DNA of 64,000 nt, taken from positions 294,248-358,247 of the forward strand of contig VWZP01007350.1 in assembly GCA_013396995.1 (NCBI GenBank). The letters are read 5' to 3'. This stretch comes from Dicaeum eximium (lineage: Eukaryota > Chordata > Aves > Passeriformes > Dicaeidae). The stretch's first letter is position 1, and each line of letters opens with the position of its first letter. The notes under the pieces were generated by a model, which worked only from the letters and a program-made list of their open reading frames with translations, had not been told where the DNA came from and searched no databases. A program made the position numbers and the translations under genes. Shown here piece by piece: positions 39,185 through 50,776 of the stretch.

Positions 39185-39385
39185 GGGACCAATGTCCCTG
39201 CTCAAGTAGGTCCATCCTTGATCACATGGCACAGGCCTGTGTCCAGACAATTCTGGTATAGCTCCAGTGAGGAGACCCCACAACCTCTCTGGGCAACCTG
39301 TTCCAGAGCTTGGTCACTCACTCAGTAAAGAAGTTATTCCTCATCTTTAGATGGAACTTTCTGTGCATCGGTTTCTGTCTGTGAC
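39185..39385 (-). mobile_element. CR1 LINE 3' fragment
   Basis: Antisense CR1 3' end: 'ccctgctcaagtaggtccat' at 39196 is followed by 'gatcacatggcacaggcctg', 'ccacaacctctctgggcaac' near 39277 and 'cctgttccagagcttggtca'. The element fades out after about 39385 (5' truncation). It belongs to a different CR1 subfamily layout than the copy at 1.8 kb. Confidence 0.9.
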
Positions 39386-42300
39386 ATGAGAATCTTCTAA
39401 CAAACAGCACCACACCAGCCTCAGACTAGCAATAACTAAATGGAAAAGGATGCTACAATTTAAGGCCCTTTTCTAAATAGTAATTTAAGAAATAGCTCAA
39501 TCCCTATCTATTCGAAACTTGAGGATATTTGCTTTATACAAGAGTTGCTTTAAAGTCTGGGAAGTGTGTGAAGAACTTGTTTGAAACAGCACAATGATTA
39601 GAGGGGACAGCCCACATCTGGGGAAGAAATTACAAGGATCTGCAGAGAAATTGTTCCGTGAGCAGTGGAGCTAACTACATCTGGTTTCCACTGGACTAGT
39701 GACTTCTAGTTGATTAACTTTTAACTGAATGTGTGAGGTCACCTTAACTAAATATCCAGTAGGTATTAGATGGAAAAAATAAATCTTTTTCTGTTGCTTC
39801 GTGTTTGAAAACTGCTAATTCACACAGAAGTTTTAGATGAGGAGGGGATTCTCTAATGTCTGAAACAGCAAACACTCCAAAAGCTGGTTTTCCCAAGCAG
39901 CTAAGCATCCATGATGCACTACTCTGTGTCGGATATTTTGCTTTACTAAGAATTTCAGCGATGCTTACTTTTCCCCCTTTCAGTGGACTTATTAAAAAGA
40001 TATTTGCTTGCCAGGAGAGGTATTTTATTACTTATTAGGAATTTCATGTGATTAAGAAATTTATTCACAAATATGTCTGATTGAAAATGGAAGATAGGTA
40101 AATATGTTTTCATAAATTTTATTTCCTTAGGAAATGAGGATTCAACTAAATCAGATGTGCAGAGAGGTAAAAACAACCTGGGGAACTGAGTAAACTAGGA
40201 ATTCAATAGTGGTTTCCCTGTTGATTAGTGAATCTTACACCATCCTCAGGGTGGAAGATCAAATGTCCCGGGAAAACCCAAGTACTTCTGTGATTACCAG
40301 ACCTCCATCTACTCCTGAAGTAGCCTGTGAACCATGCAAAGAAAGGAGGGAATATTATTGCTGTTTTACAAGCAGGCAAACCTAATGCTGTTGCAATTTA
40401 GGATATTGATTTCTCTGCATGTTCAGGGACATGTAGCTGAATCCCAGAGTTTGGATTTCCACATTGCCATTCTCAGGCCTTCATCACAGACCTGCTTATG
40501 CACCTGGACATACCAAGGGATACCTGAATTCTTCCATATGAGAAATCTCAGTGGGAAATGAGAGAGGTCTGTGCAGTGGGACGTGGCATCTGGCAGGCTG
40601 CCAGCAAACCCAGCACTGGTGGTTCTGGATGTAATTTATAAAAGGGAATTTAGGCAGCCTCATTAGGCTCCAGATTTTTCTCATTGTGGAGTGCACCAAA
40701 ATAGAAAGACTAAGCAAAGACACCACTACAGAGAAATCAGGAATACTGGGTGACAGATAAAGGCACAGACACTCTTTGCATGCTTGAAACAGTGCTCCAC
40801 TACATTGATAGTGACAATGAAAAACCACGGAAAGAAAAATTTGCTATATTCACATTTTAATTTATGGAACCGTCAACAAAATTATCTTAAGGTTTTACTA
40901 TGGGCATATTTAGAAGTGTAGTAATGTGCTTTTTTTTTTTTTTTTAAATATGTGGCAACTACTGGGATCTATTTCAGAGAATGACTCTGTTTTGAGATAA
41001 AGTAAGAGCATGCTTCTAACAATTGCCATTCTCTTCAAGTGAAAACCCTTAGCATCAATTCCTGGCCACACAGCATTTCCATTATACTTGGGTTTGGTTT
41101 TTTTTGTCCAACTTACAAGTGATTTTGTTTCTTTTAAAATGAGTACAAGTGATAAGTCTACTATGAAACTACAAAGCCTACTGAAAGGCTTGCATTTATT
41201 TAACAAGGAACCAAATTAGACCCTACTTGGCTACCAGGCAAAGTGTACTTAACTATTTACACCAGAGAATACAAATTAAAAAGGGCTAACCACCAGAAAA
41301 AAGAGAAGTTTCTTGTCCTGCCTTTAATACAGTCAGAGAATGTGTAAACAGAAAAGAAAAAGGAAGGTGTTACCTCATTCAGAATGGAAAAAAGGCAGAA
41401 TTAACTCAGGGTGTCTCCACTAATTATCTGCTTCAAAAGGAGTGGGAATTATGTAGCCCTAGGAACTTTCCAAGGTATGAACTCTAGAAAAAGCACTAGT
41501 TCATTAGCCAGTCCCATAAGCTGGAACCAACAGCCTCTAAATTTAAAGTTAATGACTGATTTTGTTGCTTCTCTCTTTTTATCACTTAATTGCATTAACA
41601 TTAACCTGTTTGTAAGCAAACATGTCCTAAAAATCTGTTGTGGCCTCAATGGCTCCTAAATGCTCTATCCCAGCACAGAACACCCCAAAGACAACAGGCA
41701 GCTGGAGACTGAGTAGCTCCACCTTTCCAATGCATTCTGCCTTAAGGCACAGGGAAGAGGAAAAACTAACTTGGTAATTCTCCTCAAAGCTTAACAGGCA
41801 GCTTTGGAGATTAGAGACAATACTGGATGTCTGCTTGGAACTACTCACTGGGTGATGGTGAGGAAACCTTTCACTAATCACAAGTACAATCCAACTGCAT
41901 GGAAACACTGCAGTCCCTCACCTTCACACCTTCACTCATGGAGGGTAAGCTGCTTTCCAGGGCACTGAGCAAGAGCAGCAGCAGTCCTTTGTTTCCCAGT
42001 GCTGCTGTTGGGATTAAAAGCAAGAAAATAATTTTTACAAATATCAGTTATATGGATCACTTGCACAGATTCAAGAACAAGAGCTCTAAATAGCATAGGG
42101 AACAAGGAACACTTAGTGCAGCCCTGATCATAGTGTAATTTCTATTCAATGTTTCCTCATTGAAAAATGGCTTCCTTAGTTCCAGTTCTAGGCAGAATAA
42201 GCCAGTTTAAAAAAAAAATTCCATGAAGAGCCAGCACATTCAAATACTACCTCCAGGTCCTTAAATGCATTAGTTTGTAATGGGAAAGAGTGAAACCAGT

Positions 42301-44534
42301 TGGCCCTGTAAGGACCACCAGTGGAGACTGCAGAGCAAAAATGGAGACTATCCTTTATCTGCTTTTCCCATTTCTGAGGTCACATTGGCCATTTTCCATC
42401 ACATTAGTAACAGCAAGAGGTGATGTCACTTTGCACTGCCTCCACCCTATCCTAGTCTTCAGGAAGGATGCTCTGTCACTGGGAATTCAGATCAGTTTTA
42501 GAAACTGCCATCCCCAAGAACTAAACCCCACAACTTTCTGTTTTTATCTCTTTTGTGTCTGGAAGAGGAGAAAGATTCAGATGCCTTCAGTATTTAAGTA
42601 TTTAAGAAGCCTTTCCATGCAGATCTGTCAAAGAATCTCTAAGGATTCCCTCCTCTCTGACACAAATAATTTCCATAGGTCCAGAAGGAAGTTGATGCAC
42701 ATTTTCTGTCTGTTCCACACAATCCTTGCAACAGCTGCTGCTTTTCAAAGGAAACAAAAGGGTAGTAGGTATGGCTTACTAAAATTGACAGGGAAATCCC
42801 AGAGCCCATCTTCAACAAGATACTTTAGACAAAGCTGATCATGCTCTCTAGAAGCTATATAAGCAAATAAATATGTACAAAACAACAGGCTGAGCGTTTG
42901 AGCCTCTTTCCATTCTTCTTCTTTCACACATTTTAGGCAAAACTCCAGAAAATATCCATGGGAATCACAGTCTTGAGTCCTTTCCACCTTCCTATGACAG
43001 TATATTGGTTTTGAATCTGTTTTTACTCAGTTCTAGAGGATCCTAAAAGCGATTGCAATCGTGTGATGCCACTGTGCAATGTGGAGACAGTACAGTGGCA
43101 CTTGGTCCAGGTATGAGTGTATCAAGTGACTTGGCAAACTTACTTAAATCCTCTAATGGAAACTCTTTCTCTGCAGTCACACCTAGAACATTTTATTTCA
43201 GTAAGTGATGTGTTCTGGGACAGAGTTTTGCATGAAGGCATCCATTTTTACACCTGACTGAAATTGCTGGCTGTCCTTTTAAAATATGATCTCATTGCTG
43301 CCTCAGGAAAAGTGCCACCTACTGACAGCAAGGGCTGCTTCTGCCTGCTTAACTAAATTCATCAAGAATTCTAACCAGAGTTCCTGTTGTTTCAGCCAGC
43401 TTTGCTTCAAGTCCAAAGGGTGAACAGAGAACAGAGGCCTCAAAGATGAAGGAATATTTTAAAAATCTGGAATGGTACGTGCCTGATTCTGTTTAAAACC
43501 TGCCTGTCCAAGATGCTGATGACTGATGAAGAATTCCCTAACAGCACCATGACCAGTCACTCTACCAACCTTTTCTGGAAAAAAAAAAAGAAAAAAAAAT
43601 CCAACAACAATATTCATACCCTATGGATTAACAAGTATTTAATTCAAAAGGCAAATTAGAAAGAAATCAAAAGAGCCAAAAATCCATAGAAATATATGTC
43701 TAAGCCTGGACAAAGACAACAAAGCCCTATGTAAAGGAGACTGAGTATTACAGGAATAATAAAAATACCACTGCACAGTAAAAAGTCAGCTGCATGGCTT
43801 CATCTAAAAGTGTTCTGGCAAAAATTTGCTATCAATTACGTCTCTCCTCTGCATACAAGCTTCATAAATGAAGTATAGGGTTTTAAGAGACATTTTCTCT
43901 TTCTTTTGTCAGGTCTGGAGTCATTAAACAGAGATTAGCTGGATAAATAGAGGAAGTGATTTTTAAACTGTTTGCAAACTTAATGTGAAGAGCCCAGCCT
44001 TGCAAATTATCACGTCTAATCAGAGATGCACGCTTCACTGCTCCAGTAATTGTACCAGTATTAGTCAAATTCTTGTTGTCTCCTCATTAGCCATGAAAAG
44101 GAGACTCAAGATGTACTTCATTAGAGTATCCTGAATATAAATTTTTAGTGTAAGGAGGAAGAGATGTGTTACATACCGTACTTTATATAGAAAGAAGAAG
44201 TATTAAGAACATAAAACAGATTGAATCATTCTGGTTTTTGACTGAATATGTCTTCAACAACCAAACCCCTCTTTTCTCTTTTCACTGTCTTGATTCCTTC
44301 TTTTATTTGCAGTCAGAATATAGCACTTGAAAATGTAATTTACAACCAATGTCATAAAAATATATTAAGAAATGTGCTGTATTATGCAGCCCTTCCCATT
44401 TCCATAGCCAGAAGAACACAGCTTATTCACGAACTGTCTTTAGTAGAGACTTCTAGTAAATTCTTGACTACTGGATAGGTGATCTAACTTGCATTAAACG
44501 TAGATCAAATCAGAAGGTTTGTTCCTTTGATCAG
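39386..44534. other. Unique AT-rich non-coding DNA
   Basis: No gene is recognised. There is a 16-base poly-T at 40930-40945, an A-rich run at 43579-43601 and a 12-bp perfect palindrome (CGATTGCAATCG) at 43050-43061. The 182-codon plus-strand frame at 42290-42838 is long for such DNA, but its translation has no motif and irregular composition, so I do not call it. Confidence 0.5.
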
Positions 44535-44655
44535 CAAAGCTTTTAAGTACATGCTCATGCCCTTCTTTATTTAGCAATGCCCTTAAGTATATGACACTAA
44601 ATCAAGAGAATTTAAACACATGCCTAACATGTGAAGCATGTGCTTAAGGGAATTG
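44535..44655. mobile_element. Ancient palindromic repeat, third copy
   Basis: Inverted arms at 44535-44554 and 44636-44655 agree at 15 of 20 positions around the core 'ttaag.acatgc', with an 81-bp centre holding further 'acatgc' and 'gcatgt' half-sites. The 'cagcaaagc..ttaag.acatgc' edge belongs to another old palindromic repeat that I recognise from sauropsid genomes. Like the copies at 12.3 and 27.7 kb it is best seen as a fossil non-autonomous element with long inverted ends. Confidence 0.5.
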
Positions 44656-45352
44656 GGGTTTAAAAAATCCAGCTTGAATAGGATTTCCAAACAGGTCTAT
44701 TAGAAGGCTAAAAGCAAAAACATTTCCAAGAATTTCAGTAGAAGGAGAGGCCGTGAACATTTTCACATTTGTTTTTTCACAGCTATTTTTTTTGGTGCAA
44801 ATCCTAGTCTGAAATATTTGTATTACTCAACAACAGTTAAGGGAAGCTCAAAAGGAACTAGGCAGGTCACCAAAATGCTACCAATAGATATTCTTCTATC
44901 TCTCTGCTTTATGAAATTAAAAAGAACCAGAAAGCAAATAACATGCAAAAATGTGCCTTTTCACCCCTGGAACTACAGCATTAGATCACCAGGAAGTCAG
45001 ATTTGTGGAAACTAGAATCTAAACCGAATATGGGGTAGCATTTGTTTTTGTGGAACACGAGGAATGAGGACTGTCAGCAATTCCAAAGGGGAGGTAAGTC
45101 CATAAAGCATTGTCCAGCAACTCTGTGTACTGCAAGAAAGTGAATTCTAGGATTCTGGATTTCTAGGCCTGAGGTTTGCTCCCCAAGTTGTCTCTTGTCA
45201 GAACACAGCAATATCCTCACCCAACTTCAGCTCTATCTCTCAATAAAATACTAGGATATTCAGGATATTCAGTTCATTATTTTTTACTATAATTTATACA
45301 GCATGCAGGAGCTCATAATGGAAAGGATGATGCTTACTTGGTCAAAGTATCC
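44656..45352. other. Unique AT-rich DNA before the assembly gap
   Basis: Nothing recognisable is visible, except a short direct repeat (ggatattca twice) at about 45255-45275. Confidence 0.6.
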
Positions 45353-45378
45353 NNNNNNNNNNNNNNNNNNNNNNNNNN
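45353..45378. other. Assembly gap (26 N)
   Basis: Unresolved bases in the assembly. The gap abuts a homopolymer, which probably stopped the assembler. Its true length is unknown. Confidence 0.99.

Positions 45379-45407
<29 letters not shown>
45379..45407. repeat. 29-base poly-A run beside the gap
   Basis: An uninterrupted A homopolymer begins exactly at the end of the gap. It could be the tail of a retroposed sequence hidden in the gap or a simple low-complexity run. Confidence 0.9.
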
Positions 45408-45410
<3 letters not shown>

Positions 45411-48400
45411 AAATACTTCCAGGTGCCTCTTTGAACAATATTAAAACACTCCAGAAAGCTTTCACTCAGAATTAATTAACATAAAAAACAGCCTCCACAA
45501 TACAGCAGAGCCCTAAAGTGGTTTGTGAAATTTAATTAGGCTAACCTTTTCACTACATTGGTACCACTCTATAAGAAGTGCAAATCATTATTAAATCCTT
45601 TGGTGTTCACTGTAATAACATTAAACATGATGAACTCTTTTAGTAGTAAAGTGTATGTAGTACATAATTCCATAATTTAGCATTAACTTGAAATTAATTC
45701 ATAAAATATACTCTTTGTCACCATACACTGAACACTTACAAAATTCCTCCTCACCATAATATTAGGATAACAAGATGATATTGAAGATCCCATCTAAGCT
45801 AAACTATTCTGTGAATAGTTCAGTAATTCATAAATTTGGGAAGAGGAGGCATGTCAGTGCAGCAAAAAAAAATCAAAGCAAGGTCAAGTCCAGTCAGAGT
45901 GACTGTTGGAACTGGATCCCCAAAAGATCTGTGATACAGAGGTTTCTTTGGTTTAGCCCTTGTTGAAAAAACCTGAAGGAAAAAAAGATTTACCAGTTTT
46001 TTTGGTTTATCTGGAATTTGAAATAAATCCAGAACTTGTGTATTTTTTGTAAAGAAACAATTTACTCTCAGAAAACTACCTGCTCATAAATTGTGTGAAA
46101 AATACAGCACAGACATTGAAGCTTAGGAAAAAAAGAAAAAAGAAGAGGCAGATACAAAGCACAAGTGCCTGTCAAGTGACCTATCTTGCCATTAGAAATG
46201 GTACAATGATTAAGATGCTATCAGACACCAAACATATACAAACATCCTCAGTGAATGATACTAATGGAAAACAGTTTTGTCTTTCCACAGATGATTTGTT
46301 TTCATCACTGGACAATGCAGAATCTTTTATTAAAAATTCACAAAGGATGTGTTTGGAATCCTTTTATCCTGTCTGTCTAAAGTATTTCTAAGGTGCCAAT
46401 CACTATATTATCTAAACACATTAACAGAAGAGCTGGATTTTACTAAATAGAAAAAGATTCCAAAAGAACTCAAGATGAAATCACCTTACCCAGCTACAGA
46501 AAGCCCTTCTTGGTGCTGGGAAAGGCTTCTACACCAGCTCTGAGGATGTGCCTTTGCCAAGTTAGACACAAGCAGCACCTCACCCCACGTGCAGGGCCCA
46601 GAAGCCCATGAGAACACATTTACTCCCACAGCCCACAGCTCTGAACTCCTTCTGAAATTACAGATATTACAGCTTTTGGAGTATGCTATAGCTGACATCA
46701 ACTGTGTGTGAGAGAAGCAACAACCCGTGTAGGCATGTGCTGTGAGTGGGAATGAATTTCAGCGTGTTTGCACACGTGGCTGAACCTCGCCCCTCGCCAC
46801 TTGGGCAGAGCTTCGGTGGATTTTGCATCAGCAGCTGCCTCTCCTTTAAACTGGCACAAGTGAAGTATGTCCCATAGTTTTGTGTGTTGAGAAGTATTTC
46901 CCATTTTATATGAAAAATACTTTGCATATATTTTACTCCATACAGTTACTTTCCCAATGTACTAGGTTTATGTAAAAAAAATGGTTATTTAAACAATTTC
47001 TTCTAGCCTTATATTTAAAACTGTACTTTACGCTTAAAAAAGTATTAAGGTAATTTATATAAAAGAAGCCCCTTCTTTGGAAAAAGTCGAGGATCCTTTG
47101 GCTCACCTATTTCCTTCCATTATTTAATGATGGATGAAATAGATCAGAAGGATCACATCTCCCAGTATAGATAGTTAGCTGCAGACCTTGCATAATGAAT
47201 ACCTTCCTCTTTTATATTATTGATAATGTTAATTACAGGAGACCCTGTATAGAAGAATCAGCCATGTACCTTAATGGTACAGCCTGCACTAAGCTTCCTA
47301 TTTAAAATGTACTTTCAGCTATTTAGCAACACACAAAGAATTTAGTTTATTTGCCCCCACATAATAATATTTATTTTTTGAATGCAGAAAAAGCTTTAGT
47401 AATATATATAGTAGTACCCAAATGAGATACCTTTAAGAAGTCTCCTCAGACACCGTGTTTAAAGTTGGAACTTGACTGAATTCTATTGATGTTCCATGTC
47501 AGTGATAATTCACTGTGTGTTGCAAAGAAAGAAACAACAATTTGGAAAAATTAAATTATTTTCCTTTTATATTTGGTATTACAAGTGTGTTCCTAGTCAT
47601 GCTGGAGAGCTCTTCCTCATTCTGCATTTTTCTGTGTGTTTCCCTCATTGGTATTGGAATTTAACCATCAGAATAGGAGAGGGACAAATTTCAATCAGCC
47701 TGACCCTCATTACAGGAGCTGTCAGGGTTCTTTTGTGAACTGCCACAGTCCAGCACTGGCCTAATTCCAGCTCTGCTTTAATGCTTTTTCTCCTGCTAAC
47801 TCTGCTCCTTTTCTTAATCTTATTGTCCATTTTTTGATATGCTGTTTTCTGCCTCATTTTCCTTTTCCTAACTTACATAATTTTTATTTCCTTCCTCTAT
47901 CCTTTTCTTTCCTCGATCCAGTCTGTAGCCTTCAAATGTCAAGCACTTGCCCTTATTTTTCTTTTCTCTTCAAGTTCTTCCCTTTGATGAAGGCCCCTCT
48001 TGTCTTCCAATCAGCATTTTGAAAAGAATGCTCAGCAAATTTCCTCTCTGTACAAACCGAGACTTTCTCTAAAGAGGCCATTTTACTGCAACTCAAAACA
48101 TACTTCTGTTGATACTACAACTTCACTCAACTCAAGGTCATAAAATGTAGCTTGTATATTTTACCAGCCTAGTGATTTCAAGTGTTTATTCTCAACATAT
48201 GTGAGCCTGAATTAAAATTTCCAGCACATGCCAGAAGTCACAGGTATTGCTCCAAACAAGTTACTACTCCAATGACTTCATGACAGTCATTCCAGGAAAA
48301 GTATCCTAGGTATGCTATTGAAGGCTCAGCCAAGCACCATTCAGAGACCTACACACAATATTTATGCACTCAATAAAGTTCCTGTCATCCTAAGTGTTCT

Positions 48401-49247
48401 TTTTGTTTTTAATGAACTATTGCTATGTAGATGCCTTTGGGCTGCATTTGTTGGACACAAGTATCCCAAGAAGAAATTTTAGTAAAGTGTACAGGGTTAG
48501 ATTCTTATAGAACAAATGGTGTAGAATGTCTGATATTTCTGGAATAAACAGAAAGCTTGGGACTAGAAGGCTCAGTAGAAAAATGCCACATTGCTTGCTT
48601 AAAAACTTTACAATTTTATAACGTGGGAATAAAAGAAAACAGACTATTTAGGACTTTTTTTTAAAATAAAAGATTCCTTGAAAGTGTTCTCAGCAATTGG
48701 CTGTGATTTAAAACATCCTTTTGTGTGTGGAATTGCATGCAGAGAAAAAAGCTAAGTCAATTAATTACACTCAGAAATTGGGCCAGGTAGCATTCATGCT
48801 ACAGTCTCTTTACATAACACAGAACTCTTGTGAACATGAAAGAAACAGGAAGCTTCCCAAAATTATTATATCACATTCTTGGCTGGAGTAAATGAGTACA
48901 GCTCTTTTGTGCTTTGAAAGTAGGAGGAATTTATATGCCTAAATTGTTATTTAAACACTGATTAATAATAAGAATTATGTCTCAGTAATAAGATTTTATA
49001 CTCCTGTCTAATATGCCACTGCAGGTTTTAGCTCTGCCTTCAAAAGCAGAGGTTACCCAGCCATTTCCTAGAGCTCTACCTCTCTTCCATGCTCAGAAGC
49101 AGCAGACTCTCCACCCAACACATGGTATTGTAGCTTGAGCCATTTATTTCACTGGGAAAAAAGGTACTTAAATGCCTCCCACAGCAATAAAATATCACAA
49201 GGAGCTCCTTTCCTCCTTTTTCCCATCACACAGCAGAGGGACAGCTA
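45408..49247. other. Unique AT-rich non-coding DNA
   Basis: No gene or repeat family is recognised. Pyrimidine-rich sequence lies at 47770-48010. Small frames at 46.1-46.9 kb and 47.5-48.0 kb carry no motif. Confidence 0.55.
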
Positions 49248-49395
49248 GGCTCTGTATCAGCCCAGTGGTCAGAGCCTGGTGCTAATAGTGCCAAGGTTAA
49301 GAGTTTCACCCATGTGCAGGCCATTCACTTAAGGGTTGGAGTCAATGAGCCTTGTGGGTGCCTTCTAATTCAGAATATTTGGTGTGATTCTATGG
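49248..49395 (+). mobile_element. tRNA-Ile-derived SINE with CR1-like tail
   Basis: The first ~75 bases read as a decayed isoleucine tRNA. An A-box-like 'atcagcccagtgg' lies at 49256-49268. The anticodon arm is 'ctggtgctaatagtgccaag', with anticodon AAT at 49284-49286. A B-box-like 'gagtttcaccc' lies near 49301, and the acceptor end is 'ggcca'. From about 49330 it becomes a CR1-type 3' end ('aagggttggagtcaatgagc', 'cttgtgggtgccttctaatt', 'tgattctatgg'). That head-and-tail build matches the passerine SINE known from zebra finch (TguSINE1 type), which uses CR1 machinery to move. It is not a functional tRNA gene: the stems are broken. Confidence 0.88.
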
Positions 49396-50704
49396 TTTTC
49401 TCTACTCAAGCATCAGCTGCTCCTCTCCGAGGTCAAGGGGGCACTTGCAAGGCTGTGCACCTATGTAAGACTGGCTCAGCTCTCTAGAGCAAGGCAGTCC
49501 TTGAGCAAACTGACTCAGAGCTGTTTGTGCCCAGGAGATGCTTCCACAGCACACTGTGCCCCACACCTGCCCTGCCAGAGAAGCTTGCCTGGGAATTTGC
49601 AGTTACTACTGGCAAGGTAAATCTGCATGGCCTGACTTTGTAAGCACAGACTGCTCCTTGCTCTTTAACAAGCTATGGATTTTTTTACAGACCTGTTTGG
49701 TTGTGTGCCTAAGCTTCTCTGAGCATTACACATACTAATTCATTAGCAGCACTTTCAGGTAATCCCCATCTATTTATATGTTCCCAGCTACACCAAAAGG
49801 AAACTTTGCAGGTTGTTAGCTAAAAATCAACTAAAAAAGGTAAACGGGTTGTTTTCGGTGGCAGGGAGATGAGGGGGGAGACATTAGTAGGGGTTGATAG
49901 TGGTCTTGGCTCATCTTCTAATAATAAACTAATTCAAATAGTGAATATACTGAGATTAGCAATAACGCTGGAGTAGCCAGTGAGTAACAAAGATCAATGC
50001 AAGTCACTTTGATGCTGTCAATTCACATCTTTTAAGGAACTGTGATGAAACCCAGGGCATACTGCCACTTGCAGTTCACTCATCCAAAACCAGCACAAAA
50101 CCTTGTGGATGCTGCACAGGTCCCCTCATGGTGGCTCTTGGAATGAATGGTGGCTCAGGAATCAAACTGAAAGAGAAGCTTCACTTCCATTCTAGTGAAG
50201 CATCACCCACACCTACAAAGATCATGGCAAGTCTACTATCTATGACACAATGAAGAGAAAATCAACCTCTTCCATCAGAAAAACTTTCTTCTAAAGGCTG
50301 GGATTGATTCACAGGATCTGCTTTTGCCTTACTGGAGAGAAGGCTGGCTATGTCCTTCCATTAAATAAGTGCATATCATGAAAATCATCATTTTTCCTCC
50401 TTTGTGCTTACTCCTCTTTCCAGTCATGAAGGGAGGGAGCTACCAGGACTCACTAAGGAAAGCAAGGAGTAATCTGGAATCAGTACAAGCCAACAGCTTG
50501 GGAAAACATATGAAAAATGTACAGAGTTTTAATCCATGTTACAAATACATCAACTAACCAACAAAAAAACCCAGGAAAGAAAAAAAGAAACAAACCAAAG
50601 ATTTGGAAAAAACTTTTCAGACGCCCCTCCTTACCTGAATCCTGAAGTTATGAGCAGCTTGTTTACCCTTTCCCCTGCTTTTATAACCTCTTATATCTGC
50701 TCAG
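49396..50704. other. Unique non-coding DNA
   Basis: Nothing recognisable is visible between the SINE and the tandem duplication. Confidence 0.6.
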
Positions 50705-50776
50705 CACAGGTGTTCAGCATTCCCATTTCAACCCGCCCAACACAGGTGTTCAGCATTCCCATTTCAGCACAGGTGT
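50705..50776. repeat. 36-bp period tandem duplication
   Basis: A 26-base block (cacaggtgttcagcattccc plus atttca) occurs at 50705-50730 and again, identical, at 50741-50766. A third partial start (cacaggtgt) lies at 50768-50776. The 10-base spacer between the first two is not repeated before the third. The copies are identical, so the duplication is recent or length-variable. Confidence 0.9.

Noticed and set aside
38841..39283. Minus-strand frames of 124 and 98 codons
   Set aside because: Both start in CR1 3' sequence and run into unrelated spacer.
42290..42838. 182-codon plus-strand open frame
   Set aside because: Long for the region, but no motif, no sensible splice context and no natural domain composition. 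In 64 kb over six frames one such frame is not surprising.
49248..49320. Functional tRNA-Ile gene
   Set aside because: Stems are mismatched, there is a CR1-like tail rather than a polymerase III terminator, and the layout fits a SINE.
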